From: Pseudomonadota bacterium
Lineage (GTDB): Bacteria; Pseudomonadota; Gammaproteobacteria; Pseudomonadales; Halieaceae
Direction of reading: 5' to 3'
Assembly: GCA_030591305.1 (NCBI GenBank)
Contig: JAUVBI010000069.1
Span: 1 to 12,661, forward strand
DNA length: 12,661 nt
Positions 1 through 7,691 of this stretch are shown here, piece after piece (positions within the stretch are counted from its first letter, which is position 1; every line of letters begins with the position of its first letter). A program made the translations under genes and the position numbers. Below the pieces are notes generated by a model, which was not told where the DNA came from, did not search any database, and saw only the letters and a program-made list of their open reading frames with translations.

Positions 1-35
1 AGCCACTCAATCGCCCCCTGTCATGGATCACATAT

Positions 36-1298
36 ATGCCCAGGAAAAATGCGTTTTACGCCCAGTCTGGCGGTGTCACAGCCGTCATCAATGCCTCAGC
101 TGCGGGCGTTATCGAAACCGCACGCCAACATAGGTCCCAGATAGGCAAAGTATATGCCGGTCGTAACGGCATCATTGGCGCCCTGCGCGAAGACCTGATT
201 GATACCAGCAAAGAGAGTAAGGCCGCCATCCGACAGTTGGCTTCCACGCCCTCAGGCGCATTTGGCTCCTGCAGACACAAACTAAAGAGCTTTGAGGAAA
301 ATCCAGCGGAATACGAGCGCCTGATAGCTGTATTCAAGGCGCACAATATTGCTTACTTTTTCTACAACGGAGGCGGCGACTCGGCAGACACCTGCCTCAA
401 GGTCTCCAAGCTGAGCAAGGCCATGGGCTACCCATTGCAGGCCATTCATATTCCCAAAACTATCGACAACGACCTGCCCCTGACAGACAACTGCCCGGGC
501 TTTGGTTCAGTGGCAAAATATATCGCCATCTCAACCCGTGAGGCGGCGCTGGATGTCGCCTCCATGTGTGAGACATCGACCAAAGTTTTCATTCTCGAAG
601 TAATGGGACGCCATGCGGGCTGGATTGCAGCAGCGGGCGGGTTAGCGGGTGAACGTGAAGGCGACGCCCCCCATATTATTTTATTCCCCGAAATAGCCTT
701 CAACCGGGAGAAGTTCCTGGCCCGGGTTAAGCGCAGCGTCAAGCGATACGGATATTGTGTCATCGTCGCCTCGGAGGGCGCGCACTACAAAGACGGCACT
801 TTATTGGCTGGTTCCAGCCATAAGGACGCCTTCGGGCACTACCAGCTGGGCGGGCTCGCACCGACACTGGCCGATATGGTGAAATCAGAATTGGGTTACA
901 AATATCACTGGGCAGTGGCCGATTATCTGCAGCGTTCGGCGCGCCATATTGCCTCCACCACTGACGTGGAGCAGGCCTATGCGGTGGGCGCGGCGGCGGT
1001 AGAATTTGCTCTACAGGGCAAGAATGCCATTATGCCCACCATTGTCCGCGGTAAAGGTAAACGTTACAGCTGGTCTATTGGTGAGGCAGCACTGGAAAAA
1101 GTGGCCAACGAAGAGAAAAAGATGCCGCGCAAGTATATTACCCGGGACGGCTTCGGCATTACTGACGAGGCCCGTGCCTACCTGCAGCCGCTAATCGCCG
1201 GTGAGGCCTACCCCGAGTACAGCAGGGGACTGCCAAAATACGTGCAGCTCAAGAACATTTCTGTCCCCAAAAAGCTAAAAGCTCAGTTCAAGGTATAG
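36..1298 (+). CDS. pfp: Pyrophosphate-dependent 6-phosphofructokinase
   Basis: Predicted to interconvert fructose 6-phosphate and fructose 1,6-bisphosphate in cytoplasmic glycolysis/gluconeogenesis, probably with pyrophosphate as phosphoryl donor. The 420-residue protein carries the PFK signatures in order: an N-terminal nucleotide/PPi loop around residues 9-14 (AQSGGV), NGGGDS at 111-116, PKTIDND at 140-146 (Asp144 the expected catalytic base), MGRHAGW at 190-196 and SEG at 246-248. ATP-dependent enzymes have GGDGS. Here the first Asp is Gly and the next Gly is Asp, and the Lys of PKTIDND is the usual mark of PPi-using enzymes. The length matches the Xanthomonas/Methylococcus-type PPi-PFKs (about 420) rather than E. 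coli PfkA (320). The ATG at 36 begins directly with the conserved N-terminus, but no convincing ribosome binding site precedes it. It converges on the peptidase gene with only 25 bases between. Donor specificity is inferred from motifs. Confidence 0.9.
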   Translation: MPRKNAFYAQSGGVTAVINASAAGVIETARQHRSQIGKVYAGRNGIIGALREDLIDTSKESKAAIRQLASTPSGAFGSCRHKLKSFEENPAEYERLIAVFKAHNIAYFFYNGGGDSADTCLKVSKLSKAMGYPLQAIHIPKTIDNDLPLTDNCPGFGSVAKYIAISTREAALDVASMCETSTKVFILEVMGRHAGWIAAAGGLAGEREGDAPHIILFPEIAFNREKFLARVKRSVKRYGYCVIVASEGAHYKDGTLLAGSSHKDAFGHYQLGGLAPTLADMVKSELGYKYHWAVADYLQRSARHIASTTDVEQAYAVGAAAVEFALQGKNAIMPTIVRGKGKRYSWSIGEAALEKVANEEKKMPRKYITRDGFGITDEARAYLQPLIAGEAYPEYSRGLPKYVQLKNISVPKKLKAQFKV

Positions 1299-1323
1299 AA
1301 AAATACCGACGGGGTCAGGGTGT

Positions 1324-2052
1324 TCAGCGATATTTTGCCGGACACCAGTTCTCCTCCACCGTCAGATAACGCTGTATAATATCCGGCAATTCTGCCTGCA
1401 GCTCACTGCGCAATATTATTTTATCGTCACAGTCATCCCAACACTGCTCAACCACCGCGGCAGAGAGCTGGCCGACGCAACTCACCGATACCGGCGCATA
1501 GCTGAGATGCCAGCGTTCTACAGCAACACCACCCGTGTCCCGGGCGTAGGGGCGAAAAAAGCCGTGTGACTCATCTGCAGCCATGCGCTCATCCAACCAA
1601 CAATGAAACGTGTCAAAGCATCCACCGGCAACCACCTCCTGGGGAGTAAGCTGCACGGCATAGCCCGCATCCACCGCGGCAGCATCATAGACGTCCACAT
1701 CGCTCCCCCAATGGTGCCTGGAGGTGCCGGGCAGCGCCGAAAAGCGCAGTATGGCGTGTAATAGCTGCCGGCGCGATAGACCCGCACTATTGATCGGCAG
1801 GCCCGCATCATCATGAATAGGCCGCGCACCGCTGGCCTTGCCGTTCCATATAGCAGCCTGGCGCACAAAGGAACGGAAGCCGCTGGCAATCGCGAGCTGA
1901 TGGCCCGCCTCCCGGGCATCAGCGCGCAGACGCGTAAATGCGTCTGCAGCCTGCTGCTGCATCGCGTTGCCACAGGGCATCGCCACAAGGTGCGACTCAA
2001 CCATTCCGGTCAGCTGTGCGAGGCTAAGTTTATGTACTGGCCTGTGATTCAT
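1324..2052 (-). CDS. M15-family zinc D-Ala-D-Ala carboxypeptidase-like protein
   Basis: Likely a zinc peptidase of the VanY/LdcB type (M15), which cuts D-amino-acid bonds in peptidoglycan peptides. With the start at 2052 it has 242 residues. Visible motifs are SGFRSF at about 57-62, the metal motif SRHHWGSDVD (His113 and Asp120 fit SxHxxGxxxD), and ERWH at about 179-182, which supplies the catalytic Glu and third zinc ligand His. The frame is open back to an ATG at 2094, but I prefer the ATG at 2052: a GGAGG sits 6 bases before it and the longer start adds a poorly conserved basic stretch. Either way it overlaps the 3' end of sfsA, so the two are probably co-transcribed and coupled. No signal peptide or membrane segment is visible, which is unusual for an enzyme acting on the cell wall. 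It may act on recycled muropeptides in the cytoplasm or be exported another way. Confidence 0.8.
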   Translation of the reverse strand: MNHRPVHKLSLAQLTGMVESHLVAMPCGNAMQQQAADAFTRLRADAREAGHQLAIASGFRSFVRQAAIWNGKASGARPIHDDAGLPINSAGLSRRQLLHAILRFSALPGTSRHHWGSDVDVYDAAAVDAGYAVQLTPQEVVAGGCFDTFHCWLDERMAADESHGFFRPYARDTGGVAVERWHLSYAPVSVSCVGQLSAAVVEQCWDDCDDKIILRSELQAELPDIIQRYLTVEENWCPAKYR

Positions 2053-2785
2053 TCTCGCCCTCCGTGCCGGAGTCACCCCGAATGATCGGGTCAACAGAAA
2101 ATGGCAGAGCGTGGGACAGTTTAATTTCTCCCGGGGTGACCGTGGCCTGCCATGCTATCACCTCAACCCCTGCCGCCATCGCCTCTATCAACGCCTGGCG
2201 GTAACGGGGGTCAATATCTCCCGCCGAACAGACCGACCGTATCCCGCTATGGAACACGCAGAAAAGTAACACCGCCCGGGTCTGGGGGTCACAAATGGCC
2301 TGTAGTTCGCGCAAATGCTTGCGCCCGCGCTCACTCACCGCATCGGGAAACGCACCCCGGCCCTCATCCCCGAGCAGTGTGACAGACTTTACTTCGACAA
2401 AAACTCGCTGCCCCTCGCCTTGCAACAACAGGTCCGCGCGGCTGTTCTCACCATACTTCACCTCACTGCGAATATCCGCATAGGCCTCAAAACCAGGCAG
2501 CAGCCCCGATTCAAAGGCCTCGCGCACCACTTTATTGGCCTTTGCTGAATGGATGCAGGCCATGCCCGCTGTGGTTTCAATCAATTCCCAGGTGTGCGGG
2601 TATTTGCGCGTCTTTAGCGTACTGGTCGACAACCAGATACGCGAGCCAGGCTCCGCACAGCCGGTCATAGCTCCGGTATTGGGGCAGTGCACAGTAATGA
2701 CATCGCCATTGACCAGCTCCACATCGGCCAAAAACCGTTTGTAGCGACGCAACAGCCTCGCCTCAACCAAGTCTCCCCACTCCAT
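2030..2785 (-). CDS. sfsA: SfsA family DNA-binding / sugar fermentation stimulation protein
   Basis: SfsA was named in E. coli for raising maltose fermentation when overproduced. Family members bind DNA and contain a nuclease-like fold, but the exact role is unclear. The 251-residue protein shows the family blocks in order: RRYKRFLADV near residues 13-22, HCPNTGAM at 33-40, SRADLLL at 115-121, VEVKSVTL at 130-137 (the Asp and EVK residues resemble a PD-(D/E)xK nuclease core) and FPDAVSERGRKHLREL at 146-161. It is slightly longer than the E. coli protein (234) because of a Glu/Ser-rich tail of about 15 residues. The ATG at 2785 is preceded on the minus strand by AGGG with 7 bases of spacing. 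The gene is transcribed away from dksA. The sfsA-dksA neighbourhood is conserved in many gammaproteobacteria, although E. coli has both genes in the same direction. Confidence 0.93.
   Translation of the reverse strand: MEWGDLVEARLLRRYKRFLADVELVNGDVITVHCPNTGAMTGCAEPGSRIWLSTSTLKTRKYPHTWELIETTAGMACIHSAKANKVVREAFESGLLPGFEAYADIRSEVKYGENSRADLLLQGEGQRVFVEVKSVTLLGDEGRGAFPDAVSERGRKHLRELQAICDPQTRAVLLFCVFHSGIRSVCSAGDIDPRYRQALIEAMAAGVEVIAWQATVTPGEIKLSHALPFSVDPIIRGDSGTEGENESQAST
2052..2063 (-). promoter_or_regulatory. Ribosome binding site deciding the peptidase start
   Basis: On the minus strand GGAGG (plus-strand CCTCC at 2059-2063) lies 6 bases before the ATG whose first base is 2052. The alternative ATG at 2094 lacks a comparable site, so this supports the shorter product. 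Confidence 0.7.
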
Positions 2786-2974
2786 AATCCAGCCCTGCCC
2801 TGTTAGCGTCGTATCTTAGCAACAGCCCACAGTGCTTGTCAGTTCCATGCAAATATTCATATTAATGGTGGCGCCCTCCCGTATTATCTGGTAGTTTCTC
2901 CGCCCTCGTTCTCAGGGGCCTTTTTGGACCCGGGGTTTACTGTGAGTATTGTCAGGTAGTATGGGGATCCAGCC
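2786..2974. promoter_or_regulatory. Divergent intergenic region between sfsA and dksA
   Basis: These 189 bases must hold the promoters for both sfsA (leftward) and dksA (rightward). The best rightward candidate is TTGTCA at 2836-2841, 18 bases, then TATTAA at 2860-2865, which would give a dksA leader of about 100 bases. Within that leader, GGGGCC and GGACCC flank five Ts (about 2916-2931) and could form a weak hairpin with one mismatch. A leftward promoter was not resolved. No small ORF or RNA gene was recognised here. Confidence 0.4.
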
Positions 2975-3418
2975 ATGCCTAGAGCAGCCAAAAAAGCAGC
3001 TTCAACAAAATTTAAAAACTTCGAACCGTATAAACCAAAGCGCGGTGAGGAGTACATGAATGAAAAGCAATCCGAGCACTTCTCGCAAATCCTGCAAAAT
3101 TGGAAGAACGAGTTGATGCGGGAAGTCGATCGCACCGTTACTCATATGAAGGACGAGGCATCCAACTTTCCCGATCCAGCCGATCGCGCCACCCAGGAAG
3201 AAGAATTCAGCCTGGAGTTACGCACCCGTGATCGCGAGCGAAAGCTGATCAAAAAGCTCGATAGCATGATGGAAAGGCTCGACCAGGGTGACTACGGTTT
3301 TTGTGATGCCTGCGGTGTTGATATTGGCATCAAGCGTCTGGAAGCACGCCCGACCGCAACACTTTGCATCGATTGCAAAACGCTGGACGAGATCAGGGAA
3401 AAACAGGTACTGGGTTAA
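2975..3418 (+). CDS. dksA: RNA polymerase-binding transcription factor DksA
   Basis: DksA enters the RNA polymerase secondary channel and, with ppGpp, lowers rRNA transcription and activates amino-acid biosynthesis genes. The 147-residue protein (151 in E. coli) aligns over nearly its whole length. Residues 24-30 (GEEYMNE) start the conserved core. The coiled-coil tip carries DPADRA at 67-72, keeping both tip aspartates (D67, D70) and the Ala needed for activity. The four zinc cysteines are C110, C113, C131 and C134, so this is the canonical Cys4 form and not a zinc-free paralogue. The N-terminal 15 residues differ from E. coli and are Lys/Ala rich. A GGGG at 2963-2966 serves the ATG at 2975. 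The gene is followed 26 bases later by gluQ, a pairing shared with E. coli and Pseudomonas. Confidence 0.97.
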   Translation: MPRAAKKAASTKFKNFEPYKPKRGEEYMNEKQSEHFSQILQNWKNELMREVDRTVTHMKDEASNFPDPADRATQEEEFSLELRTRDRERKLIKKLDSMMERLDQGDYGFCDACGVDIGIKRLEARPTATLCIDCKTLDEIREKQVLG

Positions 3419-3429
3419 ACCCGGACCTT

Positions 3430-3447
3430 GGGGAGGGGGCTTACGTG
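3430..3447 (+). promoter_or_regulatory. Strong ribosome binding site and GTG start of gluQ
   Basis: A purine-rich GGGGAGGGGG at 3430-3439 stands 5 bases before the GTG at 3445. The same frame is open upstream to an ATG at 3364, but that would lie inside dksA and add 27 residues unlike the family, so the GTG is taken as the start. Confidence 0.8.
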
Positions 3448-4350
3448 CCTGGTGCCAAACCTAAAGCAGACTCCCTTCCCCCTTCGACGTCCCCCTACCG
3501 GGGACGTTTTGCACCTTCACCGACCGGACCTCTTCACCTTGGGTCCCTGATCGCGGCAGTGGCCAGCTATCTGGATGCCCGGCGCAATGAGGGAGCCTGG
3601 CTGGTACGGATGGACGACCTGGACCCCCCCAGGGAAATTCCCGGAGCCGCCCAAAGTATTCTTGATAGCCTGCAACAACACGGCCTGCACTGGGATGAAA
3701 ATGTCCTGTGGCAGAGCCAGCGCCACGCTGCCTATCAAGGTGCGCTGGAGCAACTGGCCAGCCGAACATTCCAGTGTGATTGCAGCCGCGCCACGCTGAG
3801 GCCGGGCGGCACTTGCCAGCGAGCTTGCCAAACGCGACAGGGGGGCGTGACAACCCCCTGCTCCACCCGGATTGCCGTTCCCGAAGATTTCACCATCGCG
3901 TTTAAAGACCGATTGCAGGGGCCCCAGAATATCGCACTGGGGCGCAATTCAGGCAATTTCATCATACACAGGAAAGACGGTTTGTACGCCTACCAACTGG
4001 CTGTGGTCGTCGACGACGCCCACCAGGGCATCACCCATATTGTTCGCGGTTCAGACTTGCTGGGCACCACCGCACGGCAGCAATTTTTGCAGCAACTACT
4101 GGGCTACGCCACGCCGCAGTATTGCCATGTGCCGGTTATCACCAATGCCCAGGGACAGAAATACAGCAAACAACATCATGCGGCAGCCCTTGAGAACAGG
4201 GACGCAACATTCAACCTGCGCCAGGCACTGGCGTTTTTGGGCCAGGACATGCCCCCTGTTGAAATGAACGAACCGGGGGATATTCTGGCGCTTGCCACGC
4301 ACAATTGGTCTCCCAGGTTAATACCCGCCGTTATGGCCATACCTGACTAG
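3445..4350 (+). CDS. gluQ: Glutamyl-Q tRNA(Asp) synthetase
   Basis: GluQRS (YadB) is a truncated glutamyl-tRNA synthetase that activates glutamate and attaches it to queuosine at the wobble position of tRNA(Asp). The 301-residue product has the class I catalytic core but no anticodon-binding domain, as expected for the family. FAPSPTGPLHLGS at about 22-34 contains the HIGH-like element (HLGS), RMDDLDPPRE at 55-64 is the conserved glutamate-binding region, and KYSKQ at 239-243 is the KMSKS-like loop. The zinc site reads C111, C113, C124 and C128. In E. coli the third ligand is a tyrosine, so this version is an all-cysteine site. The GTG start is chosen for its strong ribosome binding site. It follows dksA in one apparent operon. 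The stop at 4350 leaves 76 bases before the next small gene. Confidence 0.94.
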   Translation: MPGAKPKADSLPPSTSPYRGRFAPSPTGPLHLGSLIAAVASYLDARRNEGAWLVRMDDLDPPREIPGAAQSILDSLQQHGLHWDENVLWQSQRHAAYQGALEQLASRTFQCDCSRATLRPGGTCQRACQTRQGGVTTPCSTRIAVPEDFTIAFKDRLQGPQNIALGRNSGNFIIHRKDGLYAYQLAVVVDDAHQGITHIVRGSDLLGTTARQQFLQQLLGYATPQYCHVPVITNAQGQKYSKQHHAAALENRDATFNLRQALAFLGQDMPPVEMNEPGDILALATHNWSPRLIPAVMAIPD

Positions 4351-4365
4351 CAACACCACATACCT

Positions 4366-4394
4366 TTGAGCTTTGTCGCGTCCTTGCGTACTAT
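4366..4394 (+). promoter_or_regulatory. Sigma-70-like promoter for cbrX-cbrA
   Basis: TTGAGC (4366-4371), a 17-base spacer and TACTAT (4389-4394) match four of six positions at each hexamer with ideal spacing. Transcription would begin near 4401, about 26 bases before the cbrX start. This is the only good candidate in the 76-base gap after gluQ. Confidence 0.5.
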
Positions 4395-4426
4395 CAATGC
4401 TCAGCCTATGAAGGTGCTTTTTCCAT

Positions 4427-4603
4427 ATGTATATTAATCGCGCACTGCTACTGATGGTGGTAATCGCCTTTATATTTTTCCCAGTGATAGAGGACTGGGT
4501 CTCACGCAATGGTGCGGCCTGGTACGGGCCCTGGCAAATCTGGCTGATAATCATCATCGCGGTCTACTGGAACCAGCGTACACGGGCCACCGATGAGCTT
4601 TAG
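4427..4603 (+). CDS. cbrX: Small membrane protein in the cbrX position
   Basis: A 58-residue peptide with two hydrophobic stretches (about residues 6-19 and 36-47) separated by a short segment containing EDW and a WYGPW turn, and a charged tail ending RTRATDEL. It is probably a small inner-membrane protein with two helices. The ATG at 4427 is preceded by AAGGTG at 4411-4416 (10-base spacing), and an in-frame TGA at 4409-4411 closes the frame upstream, so the start is secure. Its last 11 bases overlap the start of cbrA in another frame, the arrangement expected for translational coupling. From memory, Pseudomonas has a small ORF called cbrX just upstream of and overlapping cbrA, needed for proper CbrA translation. 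The symbol is assigned from position and character, not from a verified alignment. Confidence 0.7.
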   Translation: MYINRALLLMVVIAFIFFPVIEDWVSRNGAAWYGPWQIWLIIIIAVYWNQRTRATDEL

Positions 4604-7598
4604 CCTGATCCAAATCCTGCTGTTTATTGTTGCCTACTTAAGCGGCCTGTTCGCCGTTGCCTACATGGCAGACAGGGGTGTGATTCCCCGGCGCATCACT
4701 CATCACCCCGCCGTTTATGTGCTTTCGTTAGGTGTTTTTGCCGGGGCGATGGCGACCAACGGCATGGTTGAACTGGCCCAGCGCTACGGCTACAGCTTTC
4801 TCCTGTACTATATGGGCGCCGTTGTGATGTTTGTCATGGCCACGGTTTTATTAGGGCCCCTGCTAAAACTCTGTCGCATATACCAGCTGAGCTCCCTGGC
4901 AGATGTCCTCGCCTTTCGGTTCCGCAGCCCCTCAGTGGGAGCGGCCATAACCATCGCCATGTGCTTAACCCTACTACCCCTGCTGGCCCTACAGATACAG
5001 GCTGTGGCCGACAGTATTCATATTCTGCAGGGAAGCCACGACCACCTGCTGTCAGGCACCCACAGACACGACGGCCTCGCCCTGCTCTTTTGCATCATTA
5101 TTATTATATTTTCAATTCTCTTTGGCACCCGGGAGTTGTCATCACGGCACCGCAATACCGGGTTGGTAACAGCGATGGCATTTGAATCGCTGGTAAAACT
5201 GGCCGCGCTGTTCGTTTTGTTTTTTGCCGCCATCTACAGCGTGTTTGACGGCTTTGAAGGGCTGGAACAATGGCTGGCACAAAACCCGGCAATTAATAAT
5301 GTTCTGGACAAGCCCATGCAGGGAGATGCAGCCAGAAGCCTACTGCTGATTTTCTTTGCCGGTGCCGTGTGTATGCCACATATTTTTCACATGACCTTCG
5401 CAGAAAATACCAACAGCAGGGATTTGCATGCCTCAGCGTGGGGCCTGCCCCTATACCTGCTGCTGCTGAGCCTACCGATACTGCCGGTGACCTGGGCCGG
5501 AATCAAACTGGGACAGACCCTGCCGGCAGAATACACCGGCCTGGCTATCGGGCTGCACATGGGTTCGACAACAGTCAGTGGCGCGGCTTTTGTGGCGGGC
5601 CTGTCGGCCGCCAGCGCAACCATCATTGTGACCACACTCGCCCTTGCTAATATGTGCGTCAATCACCTGGTGCTGCCCCTTAGAGCGCTGAAAGTCGATT
5701 CCAATCAGAGCCTGCAGGCCCAGCTCAAATGGCTGCGACGATCCGTCATCACGATACTGATTCTCGGTGGCTATATTTTCTATATCGTCATTAGCGGCAA
5801 AGAGAGTCTCACCCAACTCGGCCTGGTGGCCTTTATTGGAACGCTGCAGTTCTTACCCGGTGTAGTGGCTACACTGTACTGGGCAGGCGCCAACAAAAAA
5901 GGGCTGCTGAGCGGGCTGGGGGCGGGACTGGCCATCTGGTTTGTCACCATGCTGGTGCCCATTTTCACTGGCCACTCACCACAATTCCTGGATTATAACT
6001 ATCTGCCCTTAATGGAGGGTACCCAGAGTATCTGGGCCACCGCTGCCATCGTGTCTGTCACCATTAATATGCTGCTGTTTGTTGCCGTTTCCCTGCTCAG
6101 CCACACCCGGGTCGACGAACAAGTAGCAGCAGAAATTTGCTCCATGGATGACCTGGACCGGCCTACCCGACGCGCCTTGTCATTGCACAGCCCCAGTGAA
6201 TTTGCCGAGCAATTGGCCGCCTCCCTGGGGGAAAAAACTGCCAATGAGGAAGTACAGCGAGCCCTGGGAGATTTACAATTCAGCCCGGACGAGGCGCGAC
6301 CCTATGCCCTGCGACGCCTGCGCGGTCGCATAGAGGCAAATTTGTCGGGTTTGTTGGGGCCCGCCGTCGCCTACAGTATTCTCAACCGCTGTATTCCCTT
6401 CCAGAGTGCACCACACGGCAACACCGAAGACATAAACCTCATTGAGCGCAACCTGGATAAGTCGCAGTTAAGGTTTACCGGGCTGGCCGCCGACCTGGAT
6501 AATTTACGTCGCCACTACCGCGAGACACTGAACAAGCTTCCGGTGGGTGTTTGCTCGCTGGGTGAGGACGGTGAACTTCTACTGTGGAACCGCGCCATGG
6601 AACGTATTACAGGCATTTCCGCGCACTCGGTACTCGGTTCTCTTTCAGCCACTTTGCCGCAACCGTGGCGACGCATTATCGAAGAATTTTCCCGGGCCGA
6701 CGTCGACTCTGTCATGAAACAGGAAGTGACCATGACGAGCTCGACAGACCATGCCAAGGCACAGTGGGTTCGCCTGCACAAAGCGGCCATAACGAGCAGC
6801 GCCAACATCGAAGGCCGTGGGGGCGAGGACAGTGTCATCCTGGTGGAAGATATCACCCATTCGGCTCTGCTGGAGGAGGAACTGATACACAGTGAGCGCC
6901 TGGCATCCATCGGCCGCCTCGCCGCCGGTGTGGCCCACGAAATCGGCAATCCTGTTACCGCCATCGCCTGCTTGGCGCAGAATCTCGAATACGAATCTGA
7001 ACCCACAGAAATCCACAATATGGCCCACGATATCCTCATCCAGACTGAGCGGGTGAACCGCATCGTTGAATCCCTGGTGAACTTCTCACATCTGGGCTCC
7101 AGGTCCACCGAAACAAAACTAACTCCTTCTAACCTGGCCGACTGCATCGACGAAGCCGTCCACCTGTTGCAACTTGACTACCAGGCCAAGCCTGTTCGCT
7201 TCGACAACCATTGTGACCGTGAATATGTAGTTCTAGCTGATAGTCAGCGCTTACTTCAAGTGTTTATAAATTTACTGGGTAACGCCAGGGATGCCTGCGG
7301 CGATGATGGTCTGGTGACCATAGTGGCACACCGCGAAGGAGAGCTTATCAATATTGAGGTGGAAGATAACGGCAGCGGCATCGAACAGCAGCTTTTGAAC
7401 CGGGTATTCGAGCCATTCGTCACCACCAAAGATCCAGGAGAGGGCACCGGGCTTGGGCTGGCCCTGGTTTACAGCATCATGGAAGATATGGGCGGAAGCA
7501 TATACCTGAACAGCCCAGTTGGCACAGATGAACACCCCGGCACGCGCGCCACCGTACAATTACCCAGTAGCTCTTACAGTCCTGACTTCCTGGTCTAG
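4593..7598 (+). CDS. cbrA: CbrA-type transporter-sensor histidine kinase
   Basis: Membrane sensor kinase of the CbrA/CbrB system, which in Pseudomonas controls use of amino acids and other poor carbon sources. The 1001 residues read as a multi-helix sodium:solute symporter (SLC5)-like domain at about 3-505, a STAC linker domain at about 527-592 (RPYALRRLRGRIEANLSGLL), a PAS domain at about 643-755, a HisKA domain whose H-box AHEIGNP has His782 as phospho-site, and a HATPase domain with N-box Asn897, DNGSG at 925-929 and GEGTGLGL at 949-956. All catalytic boxes look intact. Length and domain order match Pseudomonas CbrA (about 980). The ATG at 4593 overlaps the cbrX stop, so ribosomes probably pass from one to the other. 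A 93-base gap separates it from cbrB. Whether the symporter domain transports a solute, and which one, cannot be seen here. Confidence 0.93.
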   Translation: MSFSLIQILLFIVAYLSGLFAVAYMADRGVIPRRITHHPAVYVLSLGVFAGAMATNGMVELAQRYGYSFLLYYMGAVVMFVMATVLLGPLLKLCRIYQLSSLADVLAFRFRSPSVGAAITIAMCLTLLPLLALQIQAVADSIHILQGSHDHLLSGTHRHDGLALLFCIIIIIFSILFGTRELSSRHRNTGLVTAMAFESLVKLAALFVLFFAAIYSVFDGFEGLEQWLAQNPAINNVLDKPMQGDAARSLLLIFFAGAVCMPHIFHMTFAENTNSRDLHASAWGLPLYLLLLSLPILPVTWAGIKLGQTLPAEYTGLAIGLHMGSTTVSGAAFVAGLSAASATIIVTTLALANMCVNHLVLPLRALKVDSNQSLQAQLKWLRRSVITILILGGYIFYIVISGKESLTQLGLVAFIGTLQFLPGVVATLYWAGANKKGLLSGLGAGLAIWFVTMLVPIFTGHSPQFLDYNYLPLMEGTQSIWATAAIVSVTINMLLFVAVSLLSHTRVDEQVAAEICSMDDLDRPTRRALSLHSPSEFAEQLAASLGEKTANEEVQRALGDLQFSPDEARPYALRRLRGRIEANLSGLLGPAVAYSILNRCIPFQSAPHGNTEDINLIERNLDKSQLRFTGLAADLDNLRRHYRETLNKLPVGVCSLGEDGELLLWNRAMERITGISAHSVLGSLSATLPQPWRRIIEEFSRADVDSVMKQEVTMTSSTDHAKAQWVRLHKAAITSSANIEGRGGEDSVILVEDITHSALLEEELIHSERLASIGRLAAGVAHEIGNPVTAIACLAQNLEYESEPTEIHNMAHDILIQTERVNRIVESLVNFSHLGSRSTETKLTPSNLADCIDEAVHLLQLDYQAKPVRFDNHCDREYVVLADSQRLLQVFINLLGNARDACGDDGLVTIVAHREGELINIEVEDNGSGIEQQLLNRVFEPFVTTKDPGEGTGLGLALVYSIMEDMGGSIYLNSPVGTDEHPGTRATVQLPSSSYSPDFLV

Positions 7599-7691
7599 GG
7601 CACAAAACACCCACATAAATACCTATTGTTACTGGAATCTTCGCCGCTGCAAGAGTATGTTGTTTCAAATATACACAGAAGGTAACAGTTA
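7599..7691 (+). promoter_or_regulatory. cbrA-cbrB intergenic region with CbrB-like half sites
   Basis: This 93-base gap holds TGTTAC at 7627-7632 and its inverse GTAACA at 7682-7687, the same half-sites found before the small RNA promoter. The second overlaps the cbrB ribosome binding site (GAAGG at 7678-7682, 9 bases before the ATG). No clear sigma-70 or sigma-54 promoter and no terminator hairpin were found, so cbrB may be read from the cbrA transcript and/or from a weak internal promoter. Confidence 0.35.

Noticed and set aside
2916..2931. GGGGCC-TTTTT-GGACCC hairpin as a terminator before dksA
   Set aside because: The Ts are in the loop and the stem has a mismatch; no T run follows the stem.
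3364..3444. Longer start of gluQ at the ATG 3364
   Set aside because: It lies inside dksA and adds residues unlike GluQRS; the GTG at 3445 has a very strong ribosome binding site.
4318..4557. 79-codon minus-strand frame over the cbrX gene
   Set aside because: Antisense to a plus-strand gene with better start, ribosome binding site and synteny; protein has no family resemblance.
6515..7147. 210-codon minus-strand frame across the PAS/HisKA part of cbrA
   Set aside because: Shadow of the coding frame; composition is Ser/Arg rich with no domain, and the plus strand encodes a complete kinase.
7634..7651. Possible sigma-54 promoter before cbrB (TGG-N10-GC-like spacing)
   Set aside because: Only the GG and GC match; the surrounding bases do not fit TGGCAC or TTGCW, so it is likely chance.
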